Shown here piece by piece: positions 6,949 through 15,200 of a stretch of DNA of 17,611 nt. Made by a program: the position numbers and the translations under genes. Numbering within the stretch: position 1 is the first letter of the stretch; each line of letters begins with the position of its first letter. The notes beneath the pieces are model-generated. The model did not search any database, was not told where the DNA came from, and worked only from the letters and a program-made list of their open reading frames with translations. This DNA is from Betaproteobacteria bacterium (GTDB lineage Bacteria > Pseudomonadota > Gammaproteobacteria > Burkholderiales > Usitatibacteraceae): the NCBI GenBank assembly GCA_012274175.1, contig JAAOZZ010000362.1:1-17611 (forward strand). Direction: 5' to 3'.

Positions 6949-7218
6949 CTACTCGCCCTCGCCGAACTTGTCGGCGAAGAGCGCCTCGATCGCGGCGGCG
7001 GCGGCGGCCTCGTCGGGACCGTCGACCTCGAGCTCGATCGAGGAGCCCATGCCCGCGGCGAGCATCATCACGCCCATGATGCTCTTGGCGTTGACGCGCC
7101 GGGCATTGCGCGTGATCCACACGCCGCTCTGGAAGCGGGAGGCCGCCTGGGTGAGCTTGGCCGAGGCCCGCGCGTGCAGCCCGAGCTTGTTGGTGACCGG
7201 GATCGTGCGCTTGATCAT
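6949..7218 (-). CDS. ptsH: Phosphocarrier protein HPr
   Basis: HPr relays phosphate from enzyme I to EIIA proteins. The 89-residue sequence has the phosphorylated His15 in KLGLHARASAKL and the regulatory Ser46 in NAKSIMGVMML, the site used by HPr kinase/phosphorylase in organisms that have it. The C-terminal tail is acidic and alanine-rich. ATG 7218 overlaps the stop of the EIIA gene (ATGA), so translation is coupled. The gene sits between EIIA and enzyme I in a layout common in betaproteobacteria. No hprK is visible in the window. Confidence 0.95.
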   Translation of the reverse strand: MIKRTIPVTNKLGLHARASAKLTQAASRFQSGVWITRNARRVNAKSIMGVMMLAAGMGSSIELEVDGPDEAAAAAAIEALFADKFGEGE

Positions 7219-7619
7219 GGGTCGTTGGAGCTCGAGTGGGCCATACGCATGATCCCTTCGGTGCCCCCGGAGAGGGACTTCTCGATCACGGTGGCAAGCG
7301 GCTGCTCGCGGTAGTTGAGGGCGCGGATGAGCATCGGCAGGTTCACGCCCGAAACCCCCTCGATGCGCCCCGGCTTGAGCAGCCGCACCGCCACGTTGGA
7401 CGGCGTCGCGCCGTAGATGTCGGTGAGGACGAGCACCCCGGCGCCCTGGTCCAGGAAGCGCACCAGGTCCTCGGCCACCGGGAGGATCGCGTCCGGGTCG
7501 TCGTGCACGGTCACGCCCAGCTGGCGCAGGTAGAGCGGGCGCTTGCCGAGCACGTGGCTCGCGCAGTGGATGAGGGACTCGCCGAAGGCGCCGTGGGAGA
7601 CGATGAGGATGCCGATCAT
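7215..7619 (-). CDS. PTS EIIA component, mannose (PTS-Man) family
   Basis: This 134-residue cytosolic protein is a single EIIA-Man domain that would accept phosphate from HPr on His9 (GILIVSHGAFGESL). GVLVLTDIYGATPSNVAVRLL at about 61-81 and GVNLPMLIRAL follow as in the family. No EIIB, EIIC or EIID domain is fused or adjacent, so the protein is likely a regulatory phosphoacceptor rather than part of a sugar porter. It opens the operon with ptsH and ptsI. The -10 candidate TAAGAT at 7626-7631 is only 6 bases before the ATG, so the message may be nearly leaderless; there is no Shine-Dalgarno in that gap. Confidence 0.9.
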   Translation of the reverse strand: MIGILIVSHGAFGESLIHCASHVLGKRPLYLRQLGVTVHDDPDAILPVAEDLVRFLDQGAGVLVLTDIYGATPSNVAVRLLKPGRIEGVSGVNLPMLIRALNYREQPLATVIEKSLSGGTEGIMRMAHSSSNDP

Positions 7620-7625
7620 GGCGTC

Positions 7626-7631
7626 ATCTTA
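7626..7631 (-). promoter_or_regulatory. Candidate -10 box for the PTS operon
   Basis: TAAGAT on the minus strand, the same hexamer as in front of metX, ends 6 bases before ATG 7619. Transcription would start at or very close to the start codon. A -35 is not clear. Confidence 0.45.
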
Positions 7632-7695
7632 AGGCACGGCGCGAAAGGGGCGCGAGGCGCCCGCCGCGGGCGAAATCCCGCCGCGCCCGCGCCGA

Positions 7696-7704
7696 TGCGA
7701 TAAT
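7696..7704 (+). promoter_or_regulatory. Candidate extended -10 promoter for DUF971-ubiE-ubiJ
   Basis: TGCGATAAT contains a TGn extension and a GATAAT hexamer (7699-7704), one base from consensus. It lies 43 bases before the DUF971 start, in the 128-base gap to the divergent PTS operon. No strong -35 is seen, as is usual for extended -10 promoters. Confidence 0.5.
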
Positions 7705-7747
7705 CGGTGCTTGCCCGAGGCCGCTTGCCGCGGCGCGAACGCCACCC

Positions 7748-8113
7748 ATGGACGAAAAGACACCCCGCCCCACCGAGATCACGCTGCACCGGCAGTCGCG
7801 CGTGCTGGAGATCGCCTTCGACGACGGCGTGCGTTACGAGCTGCCGTGCGAGTACCTGCGCGTTTTCTCGCCCTCGGCGGAAGTGCGCGGACACGGGCCG
7901 GGCCAGGAGGTGCTGCAGACGGGCAAGCGCGACGTGGGCATCGGCGAGGTCGAGCCCGTCGGCGTGTACGCCCTGAAGCTCGGCTTCACCGACGGGCACG
8001 ACACCGGCATCTTCTCGTGGGAATACCTGCGCGACCTGGGAGCCAAGCGGGAATCGAACTGGAAGTCGTACCTCGCCCGCCTCGAGCAGGCGGGCAAGAG
8101 CCGCGACCCGTGA
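7748..8113 (+). CDS. DUF971 (gamma-butyrobetaine hydroxylase-like N-terminal) protein
   Basis: This 121-residue protein is a stand-alone DUF971 domain, the small zinc-associated N-terminal domain also found on gamma-butyrobetaine hydroxylase. The family pattern is clear: [37 protein letters not shown], then [20 protein letters not shown] and WEYLRDLG. The biochemical role is unknown. Its stop overlaps the ubiE GTG start by 4 bases, and in betaproteobacteria such genes are commonly next to ubiE, so a supporting role in quinone or iron-sulfur biology is a reasonable guess only. It is the first gene after the promoter at 7696-7704. Confidence 0.88.
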   Translation: MDEKTPRPTEITLHRQSRVLEIAFDDGVRYELPCEYLRVFSPSAEVRGHGPGQEVLQTGKRDVGIGEVEPVGVYALKLGFTDGHDTGIFSWEYLRDLGAKRESNWKSYLARLEQAGKSRDP

Positions 8114-8847
8114 GCGAGCCCACCACCCACTTCGGGTACCAGCAGGTGAGCGAGGAGGACAAGGCGCGGCGCGTGGGCGAGGTGTTCCGCTCCGTGGCCC
8201 CGAGCTACGACCTCATGAACGACCTGATGTCCCTCGGCCTGCACCGGGTGTGGAAGCGCTTCGCCCTCGAGATGAGCGGCGTGCGTCCCGGCTCCCGGGT
8301 GCTCGACGTGGCCTCGGGAAGCGGCGACCTCGCCCGGGCGTTCGCCTCGCGCGCGGGTCCCGCGGGCCAGGTGTGGATGACCGACATCAACGCGGCGATG
8401 CTCGCCGTGGGCCGCGACCGGATGATCGACCACGGGTTCTTCCCGCCGCTCGCGCGCTGCGACGCAGAGAAGCTGCCGTTCCCCGACGACACCTTCGACT
8501 GCGTCTCGGTCGCCTTCGGGTTGCGCAACATGACTCACAAGGAGCGCGCTCTCTCGGAGATGGCGCGGGTGGCGCGCCCCGGGGGACGGGTGCTCGTGCT
8601 CGAATTCTCCCGCCCGTGGAAGCCGCTCGCGAAGGCCTACGACGCGTACTCGTTCTCGGTCCTTCCCGCGCTCGGCAAGTTCGTGGCGCGCGACGAGGCG
8701 GCCTATCGCTACCTCGCGGAATCGATCCGCATGCATCCCGACCAGGAGACCCTGAAGGCGATGATGGAGGCCGCGGGGCTCGCGCGCGTTGAATACTTCA
8801 ACCTCGCCGCGGGCGTGGTCGCCCTGCACCGCGGATACAAGCTGTGA
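8110..8847 (+). CDS. ubiE: Ubiquinone/menaquinone C-methyltransferase UbiE
   Basis: UbiE uses S-adenosylmethionine to C-methylate the ring of 2-methoxy-6-polyprenyl-benzoquinol (ubiquinone route) or demethylmenaquinol. The 245-residue protein opens with [20 protein letters not shown] and the UbiE signature [26 protein letters not shown] motif I is [13 protein letters not shown] at 63-75. [20 protein letters not shown] and [14 protein letters not shown] are also typical. GTG 8110 is chosen because it gives the family N-terminus and overlaps the DUF971 stop (GTGA). Its own stop overlaps the ubiJ start in the same way. It acts at the inner face of the membrane. Assignment is secure. Confidence 0.96.
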   Translation: MSEPTTHFGYQQVSEEDKARRVGEVFRSVAPSYDLMNDLMSLGLHRVWKRFALEMSGVRPGSRVLDVASGSGDLARAFASRAGPAGQVWMTDINAAMLAVGRDRMIDHGFFPPLARCDAEKLPFPDDTFDCVSVAFGLRNMTHKERALSEMARVARPGGRVLVLEFSRPWKPLAKAYDAYSFSVLPALGKFVARDEAAYRYLAESIRMHPDQETLKAMMEAAGLARVEYFNLAAGVVALHRGYKL

Positions 8848-9440
8848 GCGCGCTCTTCCCCCATCCGGCGGCGGGCGCCGTGAACCACGTGCTGAGGAGC
8901 GCGCCGCTCGCGCTCGAGCGCCTGCGCCGGCACGCGGGCCTCACCGCCGCCTTCCACGTGGGCCCGTTCACCGTCGCGTTCACGGTCCAGACTACCGGCG
9001 AAGTGGCCGCCGCCATGCCGGGCGCCGTGCGCGACCTCGACGTGCGCATCTCGCCCTTCCTGCTGCCGCGCCTGGCGGCCCAGGAAGAAGCGGCCTTCCG
9101 CGCGATCGAGATGGAAGGCGACATGGAGCTCGCGCAGGAAGTCTCGTTCCTCGCGCGCAACCTCACCTGGGACGTGGAGGAAGACCTGTCGCGGCTGGTG
9201 GGCGACATCGCCGCCCATCGCATGGTGCAAGGCGCGCGCGAGCTCGGCGGCTGGGCCCGCGACGCGGCGCTGCGCGTGGGCCAGGGCGCGGCGGAATACT
9301 GGACCGAGGAGTCGCCCCTCATCGCTTCCCGCGTGAAGGTGGAAGGATTCGTGCGCGACGTGGCGGAGCTGCGCGACGGGGTGGAGCGCCTCGGCAAGCG
9401 CATGGAGCTCCTCGCCGGGCGCGCCCCCCGCCGGGTCTGA
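8844..9440 (+). CDS. ubiJ: Ubiquinone biosynthesis accessory factor UbiJ (SCP2-like)
   Basis: UbiJ is a lipid-binding SCP2-type protein that, from work on enterobacteria, holds ubiquinone intermediates for the Ubi enzyme complex in the cytosol. The protein has 198 residues. Residues 12-100 form the SCP2-like domain, with [20 protein letters not shown] and [19 protein letters not shown] near 92-130 as the recognisable UbiJ part. The C-terminus (about 165-195) is a charged helix suited to coiled-coil pairing with UbiK. The GTG start overlaps the ubiE stop by 4 bases. In many proteobacteria ubiB follows; here an EamA transporter does. Confidence 0.82.
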   Translation: MSALFPHPAAGAVNHVLRSAPLALERLRRHAGLTAAFHVGPFTVAFTVQTTGEVAAAMPGAVRDLDVRISPFLLPRLAAQEEAAFRAIEMEGDMELAQEVSFLARNLTWDVEEDLSRLVGDIAAHRMVQGARELGGWARDAALRVGQGAAEYWTEESPLIASRVKVEGFVRDVAELRDGVERLGKRMELLAGRAPRRV

Positions 9441-10303
9441 TGGGCGCGGCTGCGCGCGAAGGCCTCGCTTCCGGCCTCGGTCTCATCCTGGTTTCCGCGG
9501 TCGCGTTCGGCGCCATGGCGATCTTCGCGCGCTTCGCCTACGCGGGCGGCGCCGACGTGGTGGGCCTCCTTCTCGCGCGCTTCTGGATCGCGGGCGCGCT
9601 GCTGGCCGCGTGGATGGCGGCCGCGAAGCGCCCGTGGCCCCGGGGACGCACGCTCGCGGTGGCGATCGGCATGGGCGCGGTGGGCTACGCGGGGCAGGCC
9701 GCGTGCTACTTCGCGGCCCTCGACCACGCCTCCGCGGGACTGGTCGCGCTGCTGCTCTACGCGTATCCGACGCTCGTATGCCTGCTCGCGGCGGCGCTGG
9801 GCCACGAGCGCCTCACGCGCCGCAACGGGGTGCTGCTCGCCGTGAGCTTCGCCGGCGTGGTGCTCACCCTGGGCGGGGGTCGCGGGACGCCCGCGGGCAT
9901 CGCGCTGGGATTGGCCGCCGCGGCGTTCTACTCGGTCTACATCGTGGTGGGTGCGCGCGCACTCTGGGCGGCCGATGCGCTCGCGAGCGCGACGGTGGTG
10001 TGCCTGTCGGCGGGAGCGAGCCTCGCACTCGCGAGCATCTTCCGCCCACCGCATTTTCCCGTCGTGTGGTGGGGCTGGGCCGCGGTGCTCGCGATCGCGC
10101 TCTTCTGCACCGTCGTGGCGATCATGGCCTTCCTCGCGGGGTTGAAGCGCGTGGGCGCGGCCACCGCTTCCATCGCCTCGACGCTGGAGCCGGTGGTGAC
10201 GGTGGCCCTCGCGTGGTGGATCCTGGGCGAGACCCTCGCGCCGGTGCAGCTCGCCGGCGGCGCCCTGGTGCTGGGGTCCGCGATCCAGCTCGCGCGGCGC
10301 TAG
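9440..10303 (+). CDS. EamA/DMT-family transporter
   Basis: This is a 287-residue inner-membrane protein of the drug/metabolite transporter superfamily. It has two EamA repeats of about five hydrophobic segments each (roughly residues 8-135 and 150-285). Typical features are FGAMAIFARFAYAGGADVVG, ALDHASAGLVALLLYAYPTL ending the first half, and ASIASTLEPVVTVALAWWIL-GE ending the second. The substrate cannot be told; family members export amino acids, metabolites or drugs. ATG 9440 shares one base with the ubiJ stop (TGATG), so it is translationally coupled to the ubiquinone genes, although a functional link is unlikely. A 6-bp hairpin with no T-run follows at about 10305-10320. Confidence 0.9.
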   Translation: MGAAAREGLASGLGLILVSAVAFGAMAIFARFAYAGGADVVGLLLARFWIAGALLAAWMAAAKRPWPRGRTLAVAIGMGAVGYAGQAACYFAALDHASAGLVALLLYAYPTLVCLLAAALGHERLTRRNGVLLAVSFAGVVLTLGGGRGTPAGIALGLAAAAFYSVYIVVGARALWAADALASATVVCLSAGASLALASIFRPPHFPVVWWGWAAVLAIALFCTVVAIMAFLAGLKRVGAATASIASTLEPVVTVALAWWILGETLAPVQLAGGALVLGSAIQLARR

Positions 10304-10323
10304 CGCCGATCGCGGCGCAACCC

Positions 10324-10449
10324 ATGGAGGAACTAGTCGTGGCCCCGAGCGGTCTTGCGTGGCGGGGACTTCCAATGGCATCGGGGCATCCGACGGCCCG
10401 CGACGGAATCCTTGGCCCCGACATCGCCTTCTCCTCCAGGCCCCCGTGA
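10324..10449 (+). CDS. Possible small upstream ORF coupled to tamA
   Basis: A 41-codon frame runs from ATG 10324 (MEELVVAPSGLAWRGLPMAS and onward) to TGA 10447-10449. Alternatively it starts at GTG 10339 (36 codons), which has the best Shine-Dalgarno in the region: GGAGG at 10326-10330 with an 8-base spacer. Its stop overlaps the chosen tamA GTG by 4 bases (GTGA), the same junction as three other gene pairs here. Against it, codon third positions are less GC-rich than in the neighbours and no family is recognised. It may be a translational-coupling leader for tamA or chance. Confidence 0.3.
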   Translation: MEELVVAPSGLAWRGLPMASGHPTARDGILGPDIAFSSRPP

Positions 10450-12263
10450 GAACGCTCGCCCCATTCCTGCTGGCTTGTGCCGCCTCCTGCGCCGCCATCG
10501 CGCAGCAGGCGCCGCCGGCCCCCGCCGAGGCTGCGCCCAGCGGCGACGCGGCTCGCGCTTCCGGCGGCCCGGCGCTCGTGGTGACGTGGGAGGCGCCCCG
10601 GGGGCTGCGCGATCTCTACCGGAAGTACCTTCCGCCGCCGGTTCCGGATGCGGACCAGCCGCGCGGCGTGGCGCTGCGATCCTGGGTGCGCGACGTGCGC
10701 CGGCGCGTGCCGGAGATCGCCGCCTCCGAGGGCTATTTCTCGCCGGTGCTCGACATCCGGTTCGAAGGCGAAGCGAGGGAGCGCGCGACGGTGACGGTCA
10801 CTCCGGGCCCGCGCACGGTGGTGAGCGCAATCGAGATCACGTTCGCCGGCGACCTCGCAGGGGAAGGCGAGGAACGCGCGAAACGGCGCGAGCGGCTGCG
10901 ATCCGCGTGGACGATGAAGCCCGGAGCGCCCTTTCGCAGCCCCGACTGGGAAGCGGCCAAGACCCGGCTGCAGGAATCGGCCGCCGACGAGGACTATGCC
11001 GCCGCGGCCTTGTCCGGCAGCCAGGCGCGGGTGGACGCCGAGAGTGCCACGGCGAGCCTGCGATTGGTCCTCGACAGCGGACCGGCCTTCACGCTGGGCA
11101 CGGTCGGGATCGAGGGATTGCGCCATTACCCGGAGTCGGTGGTGCGCCGAATGATCGACCTCAGGTCCGGCGAGCGCTACAGCCGCGAGCGCCTCGAGGA
11201 CCTGCAGCACGCGATCCAGGGCGGCCCCTGGTTCTCGAGCGTGGTGGTGGACATCGACCGCGACGCCTCGCGCCCGCTCGACGTGCCGGTGAAGATCGCC
11301 GTGGTGGAGCGGCCGCGCCGGGAGGTGGGCGTATCCCTGGGCTACGGGACCGACGACGGCGCCCGGGCCGAGACGGCGTTCCGCGACCGCGACCTCCTGG
11401 GACGCGGCCTCGACCTGCAAAGCTCCGTGCGCGCGGGCGAGGAAGAGCAGATCGGATACCTGGACGTGTACCTTCCGCCGGGCCTCGTGGGCATGCGGCA
11501 CGGCCGGGGCATCCCGTTCAAGGACAGCGTGGGAGTGCTCGCCGAGCACAGCACGGTGCAGAAGCTCGCCTTCAGCCGCTTCGCCGTCGCGGGGTATCGC
11601 CATTTCGAGCTCGGCGCGGTGGAGACCCGGGTGGGACTGTCGTACCAGGTCGAGCGCGCGTTCCCCGAAGGCTCCGATCCGCGCATCAAGCGGGCGCTCG
11701 CGCCCGTGATCTCGGCCACGTGGCGCCACGTCGACGACCTCTACGACCCGCGCCGCGGCGGCGTGCTCAACGTGCAGCTCGCCGCGGGCTCCAGGCGGCT
11801 TGCCTCGGGCGACGATTTCTTCAAGGCGTACGGCCAGTACCAGTTCTGGATCCCGCTCACCGGCGTGGACCAGGTCCTCCTGCGCACGGAGATCGGGCGC
11901 ACCTTCGCGCCCAGCCGCGCGAACCTGCCCGAGGACTTCCTCTTCCGCGCCGGCGGCTCCCACTCCAACCGCGGCTACGCCTACGAAAGCCTCGGGGCGC
12001 GGGAAGGCGAGGCGGTGGTGGGCGGGCGCTTCCTGTCCACGGGCACGGCCGAGTACGTGCATTGGTTCCGTGAGAAGTGGGGCGGGGCGGTGTTCCTCGA
12101 CGTGGGAGATGCGGCCGATGCGGCGCGCGACCTGCGCTTGAACCCGAGCTACGGCGTGGGCGCGCGCTACAGGACGCCCGCCGGGCCCCTCGCCCTCGAC
12201 CTCGCCTATGCGGAGCGCGACAGCAAGCTGCGCCTTTCCTTTTCCGTGACCGTGGCTTTCTGA
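10446..12263 (+). CDS. tamA: Outer-membrane translocation/assembly module protein TamA (Omp85 family)
   Basis: TamA is an Omp85-family outer-membrane barrel that works with TamB in assembling outer-membrane proteins such as autotransporters. From GTG 10446 the 605-residue protein has a signal peptide (MRTLAPFLLACAASCAAIA, then QQAPP). Periplasmic POTRA-like repeats follow at about 42-285; the last contains FTLGTVGIEGLRHYPESVVR and FSSVVVDIDRDASRPLDVPV. The remainder is a beta-barrel rich in alternating aromatic and charged residues. The conserved Omp85 loop motif appears as N-RGY at 508-511 (GGSHSNRGYAYESLG), followed by FLDVGDAAD and YGVGARYRTPAGPLALDLAY, and the protein ends in a terminal Phe. 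An upstream GTG at 10359 is in frame but would bury the signal peptide. tamB follows after 7 bases. Confidence 0.87.
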   Translation: MRTLAPFLLACAASCAAIAQQAPPAPAEAAPSGDAARASGGPALVVTWEAPRGLRDLYRKYLPPPVPDADQPRGVALRSWVRDVRRRVPEIAASEGYFSPVLDIRFEGEARERATVTVTPGPRTVVSAIEITFAGDLAGEGEERAKRRERLRSAWTMKPGAPFRSPDWEAAKTRLQESAADEDYAAAALSGSQARVDAESATASLRLVLDSGPAFTLGTVGIEGLRHYPESVVRRMIDLRSGERYSRERLEDLQHAIQGGPWFSSVVVDIDRDASRPLDVPVKIAVVERPRREVGVSLGYGTDDGARAETAFRDRDLLGRGLDLQSSVRAGEEEQIGYLDVYLPPGLVGMRHGRGIPFKDSVGVLAEHSTVQKLAFSRFAVAGYRHFELGAVETRVGLSYQVERAFPEGSDPRIKRALAPVISATWRHVDDLYDPRRGGVLNVQLAAGSRRLASGDDFFKAYGQYQFWIPLTGVDQVLLRTEIGRTFAPSRANLPEDFLFRAGGSHSNRGYAYESLGAREGEAVVGGRFLSTGTAEYVHWFREKWGGAVFLDVGDAADAARDLRLNPSYGVGARYRTPAGPLALDLAYAERDSKLRLSFSVTVAF

Positions 12264-12270
12264 GGCCGCC

Positions 12271-15200
12271 ATGAGCGCGATCGATTCCCCGCCTCCGCCT
12301 CCCGCGCCGCGACGCCGATTTCGCCGGGCGCTCGCCATCGCGCTCGCCGCCGTGCTGGCCATCGCGGCGCTCCTCGCGGCGCTCGGCTGGTGGATCGTCG
12401 CCACGCCGGGCGGCGCGCAGCTCGTGGTGGCGAAGGTCGCGAACCTGCTGGGCCACGGCGCGAAGATCGAAGGCGTCGAGGGGCGCCTCGGAGGGACGCT
12501 GCGCATCCGGCGGATCGAGATCGACCGCCCGGACCTCTACGTGCGCATCGACGACCTCGTGCTGGACACTTCGCCCCTCGATCCCCTGCGCGGATGGCTC
12601 GTCGTGCACCGGCTGCACGCGGGAAGCATCGAGGTGCGCACGGCTTCCTCGGCCGGGGCGGCCCGCCTGCCGGTGTCATTCACGCCGCCCTATCCGGTGC
12701 GCCTCGAGGACGGGCGCATCGACACGCTGCGCTATGGGGCCATCACCGCCGCGGAGCGCGATGCGAAGGATCCGCGATCGAAGCAGGCGGCCCGCGATGC
12801 CGCGCGCGCGAAGGACGTGGTGCTCCACGACATCGTGCTGCGGGGCGAAGGCGATCGGACGCGCTGGACCATCGGCGAGGCGGCGGTGCGCACCGAATTC
12901 GGCGCGGCACGCGTGTCCGGCACGCTCGGCAACACGACTCCCTTCGCGCTCGAGCTGTCGGGGTCCTTCGACGGCGCGCTGCAGGAGCGAGCGCTGCGCG
13001 CGACCGCGAAGCTCCACGGAACGCTCGCCTCGTTCGAAGCCGACGTGGACGCCGAGCTCGCGGGCACGCGGGCGAGCGCCCGGGCGGTGCTCACCCCTTT
13101 CTCCTCCACGCCCGTGAAGTCGCTGACCGTGAGCGCCCGTGACGTGGATCTCGCGCGCCTCGCCGCGGGACTGCCCGCCACGCGCCTCGCGCTCGAGGCG
13201 AATCTCGCGCCCGAGGGGCGCGGATTCGCCGGCCCGGTGCGCATCGTCAACGCCGATCCGGGCCCGTGGGACCAGCGGAAGTTGCCGTTCGGCTCCGCCA
13301 CGGCGCGCATCTCCGCGACCCCCGAGCGCGTGGACGTGACGGGGCTCGGCCTCGCGCTGCTGGGGGGCGGAAGCGTGGAGGGCGAAGGCGCGGTGGAGAA
13401 GGGCTCCGTGCACGCGCGGCTGCACGTGGCGGGGGTCGATCTCGCCGCGCTGCAACGGGGGCTGCAGGAGACGAAGCTCTCGGGCACCGTGGCGGTCTCG
13501 GCGCGCAAGGACTCGCAGCGCTTCGAGGTGGCCCTGGAGGATCCGCGCTTCCGTATCGACGGGAGCGCGGTGCTCGCGCGGGAGCGTCTCGACATCGAGG
13601 CGATGCGCGTGCGCACTGGCGCGGGCACGGTGGTCGCGAGCGGCGGTGCCTCCCTCGCCGGAAAGAAGGAGTTCCGTTTCCAGGGCCGCGGGGAGCACTT
13701 CGATCCGTCCGCGTTCGTGAAGACCGCCGCGGGCGACCTCACGTTCACGTTTGCGGTCTCGGGCACCCTCGCGCCAAATGTCGCGGGAGTGTTCCGCGCG
13801 GACCTGGCGCCCAGCCGCTTCGCGGGACTGCCCGCCGCCGGACGCATCGCGGTGGCGGGCGATCGCCATCGCATCGAGCATTGCGACGTGCACGTGACGT
13901 TGGGGGAGACGCGGCTGGACGCCACGGGCCGCTTCGGCCGCCCCGGGGACGCGCTGCAGCTCGCGCTGCATTCGCCAAACGTGTCGGCGCTCGCCGGGCC
14001 CTTCGGCGTGGCGCTCGCGGGCCGCCTGGACGCCCAGGCGCGCCTCACCGGGACATTCGAGTCCCCCGCCGGCAGCCTGTCGCTCGACGGCTCGAACCTC
14101 GCGCTGCCTTCGAACGTGCACGTGCGCGAGCTTGCGCTGCGTGTGCAGGCGGGCAGCGAGCGATCGAGTCCCATCGACGCGTCGCTTCGCGCGCAAGGCG
14201 TGGCGCTCGGAAAGCAAACGCCGCCCACGCCGTTCGCGCGTAGCCTCGAGGCCACGCTCAAGGGCACGCGCTCGGCCCATCGCCTCGACATCGCTGTGGA
14301 CATGACGGCCGAATCGAAGCTGCACGCGGTGTTGCGTGGGGGCGTGGACGAGCGCGCGCGCGATCTCGCATGGCAAGGCCAGGTCGAGTCCCTCGCCTTG
14401 AACGGCTACGGCGCCTTCGCGCTTACCGCGCCCGCCACGCTCGTCGCCTCCGCGCAACGCGTGGAGCTGGGGGATGCGACGCTGCGCGGAGATTGGGGCG
14501 AGGCGCACCTGGTTCGCACCCGCTGGACGCCCCAGGCGCTCGAAGTGCGCGGCTCGACGCCGGGCCTCGAGATCCAGAACCTCGCGCGCTCCCTCAAGCT
14601 GGGAACGCTCCCCCGCTCCAACCTCGTGATCGCGGCGGCCTGGGACATCCGCGCGGCGCAGGCCTTCGAAGGCTCCCTCGACCTGCATCGCGTCTCGGGC
14701 GACCTGCGCGTGGGCGATCCCGCGCTGCCCCTCGGCCTGCGCGCTCTCGCCGTGAGCGTGGTCGCGCAACAAGGCCGCGTGCGCGCCGTGGTGCGCATCG
14801 ACGGCGAGCACGTGGGCCGCATCGAGGGCGAAGGCTCGGCGGCGATCGAGCGCGGCGCCAAGGGCTGGCAGCTCGCCCGCGCGGCGCCCATCTCGGCGCA
14901 GCTCTCGGCGCAGGTTCCGGACCTCGCGCCCTTCGCCGTGTGGCTCGGCCCGGAAGCGAAGGCCGGCGGCCGGCTCGAGGCGCGCATCGCCGTTTCCGGA
15001 ACGGGCGGAGACCCGAGGGTCTCGGGAACGGCGAGCGCGCAGGACCTGGTACTGCGCGAGCCGCAGACCGGATTCGAGCTGGAGCGGGGGCAGGTGGCGG
15101 TGCGCATGGATGGGCATACGATCGCCCTGGAGCGGCTGACGGCATCGACGCCGTGGCGCGTGCCGAAGGGCGCGCGCGCGAGGCTGGGCGCCGCAGCCGA

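Noticed and set aside
10359..10445. Upstream GTG 10359 as the tamA start
   Set aside because: It adds 29 Arg/Pro-rich residues in front of an otherwise ideal signal peptide and has no ribosome site.
10122..12506. 794-codon minus-strand open frame opposite tamA
   Set aside because: No family-like motifs and arginine-rich composition; tamA on the plus strand explains the region.
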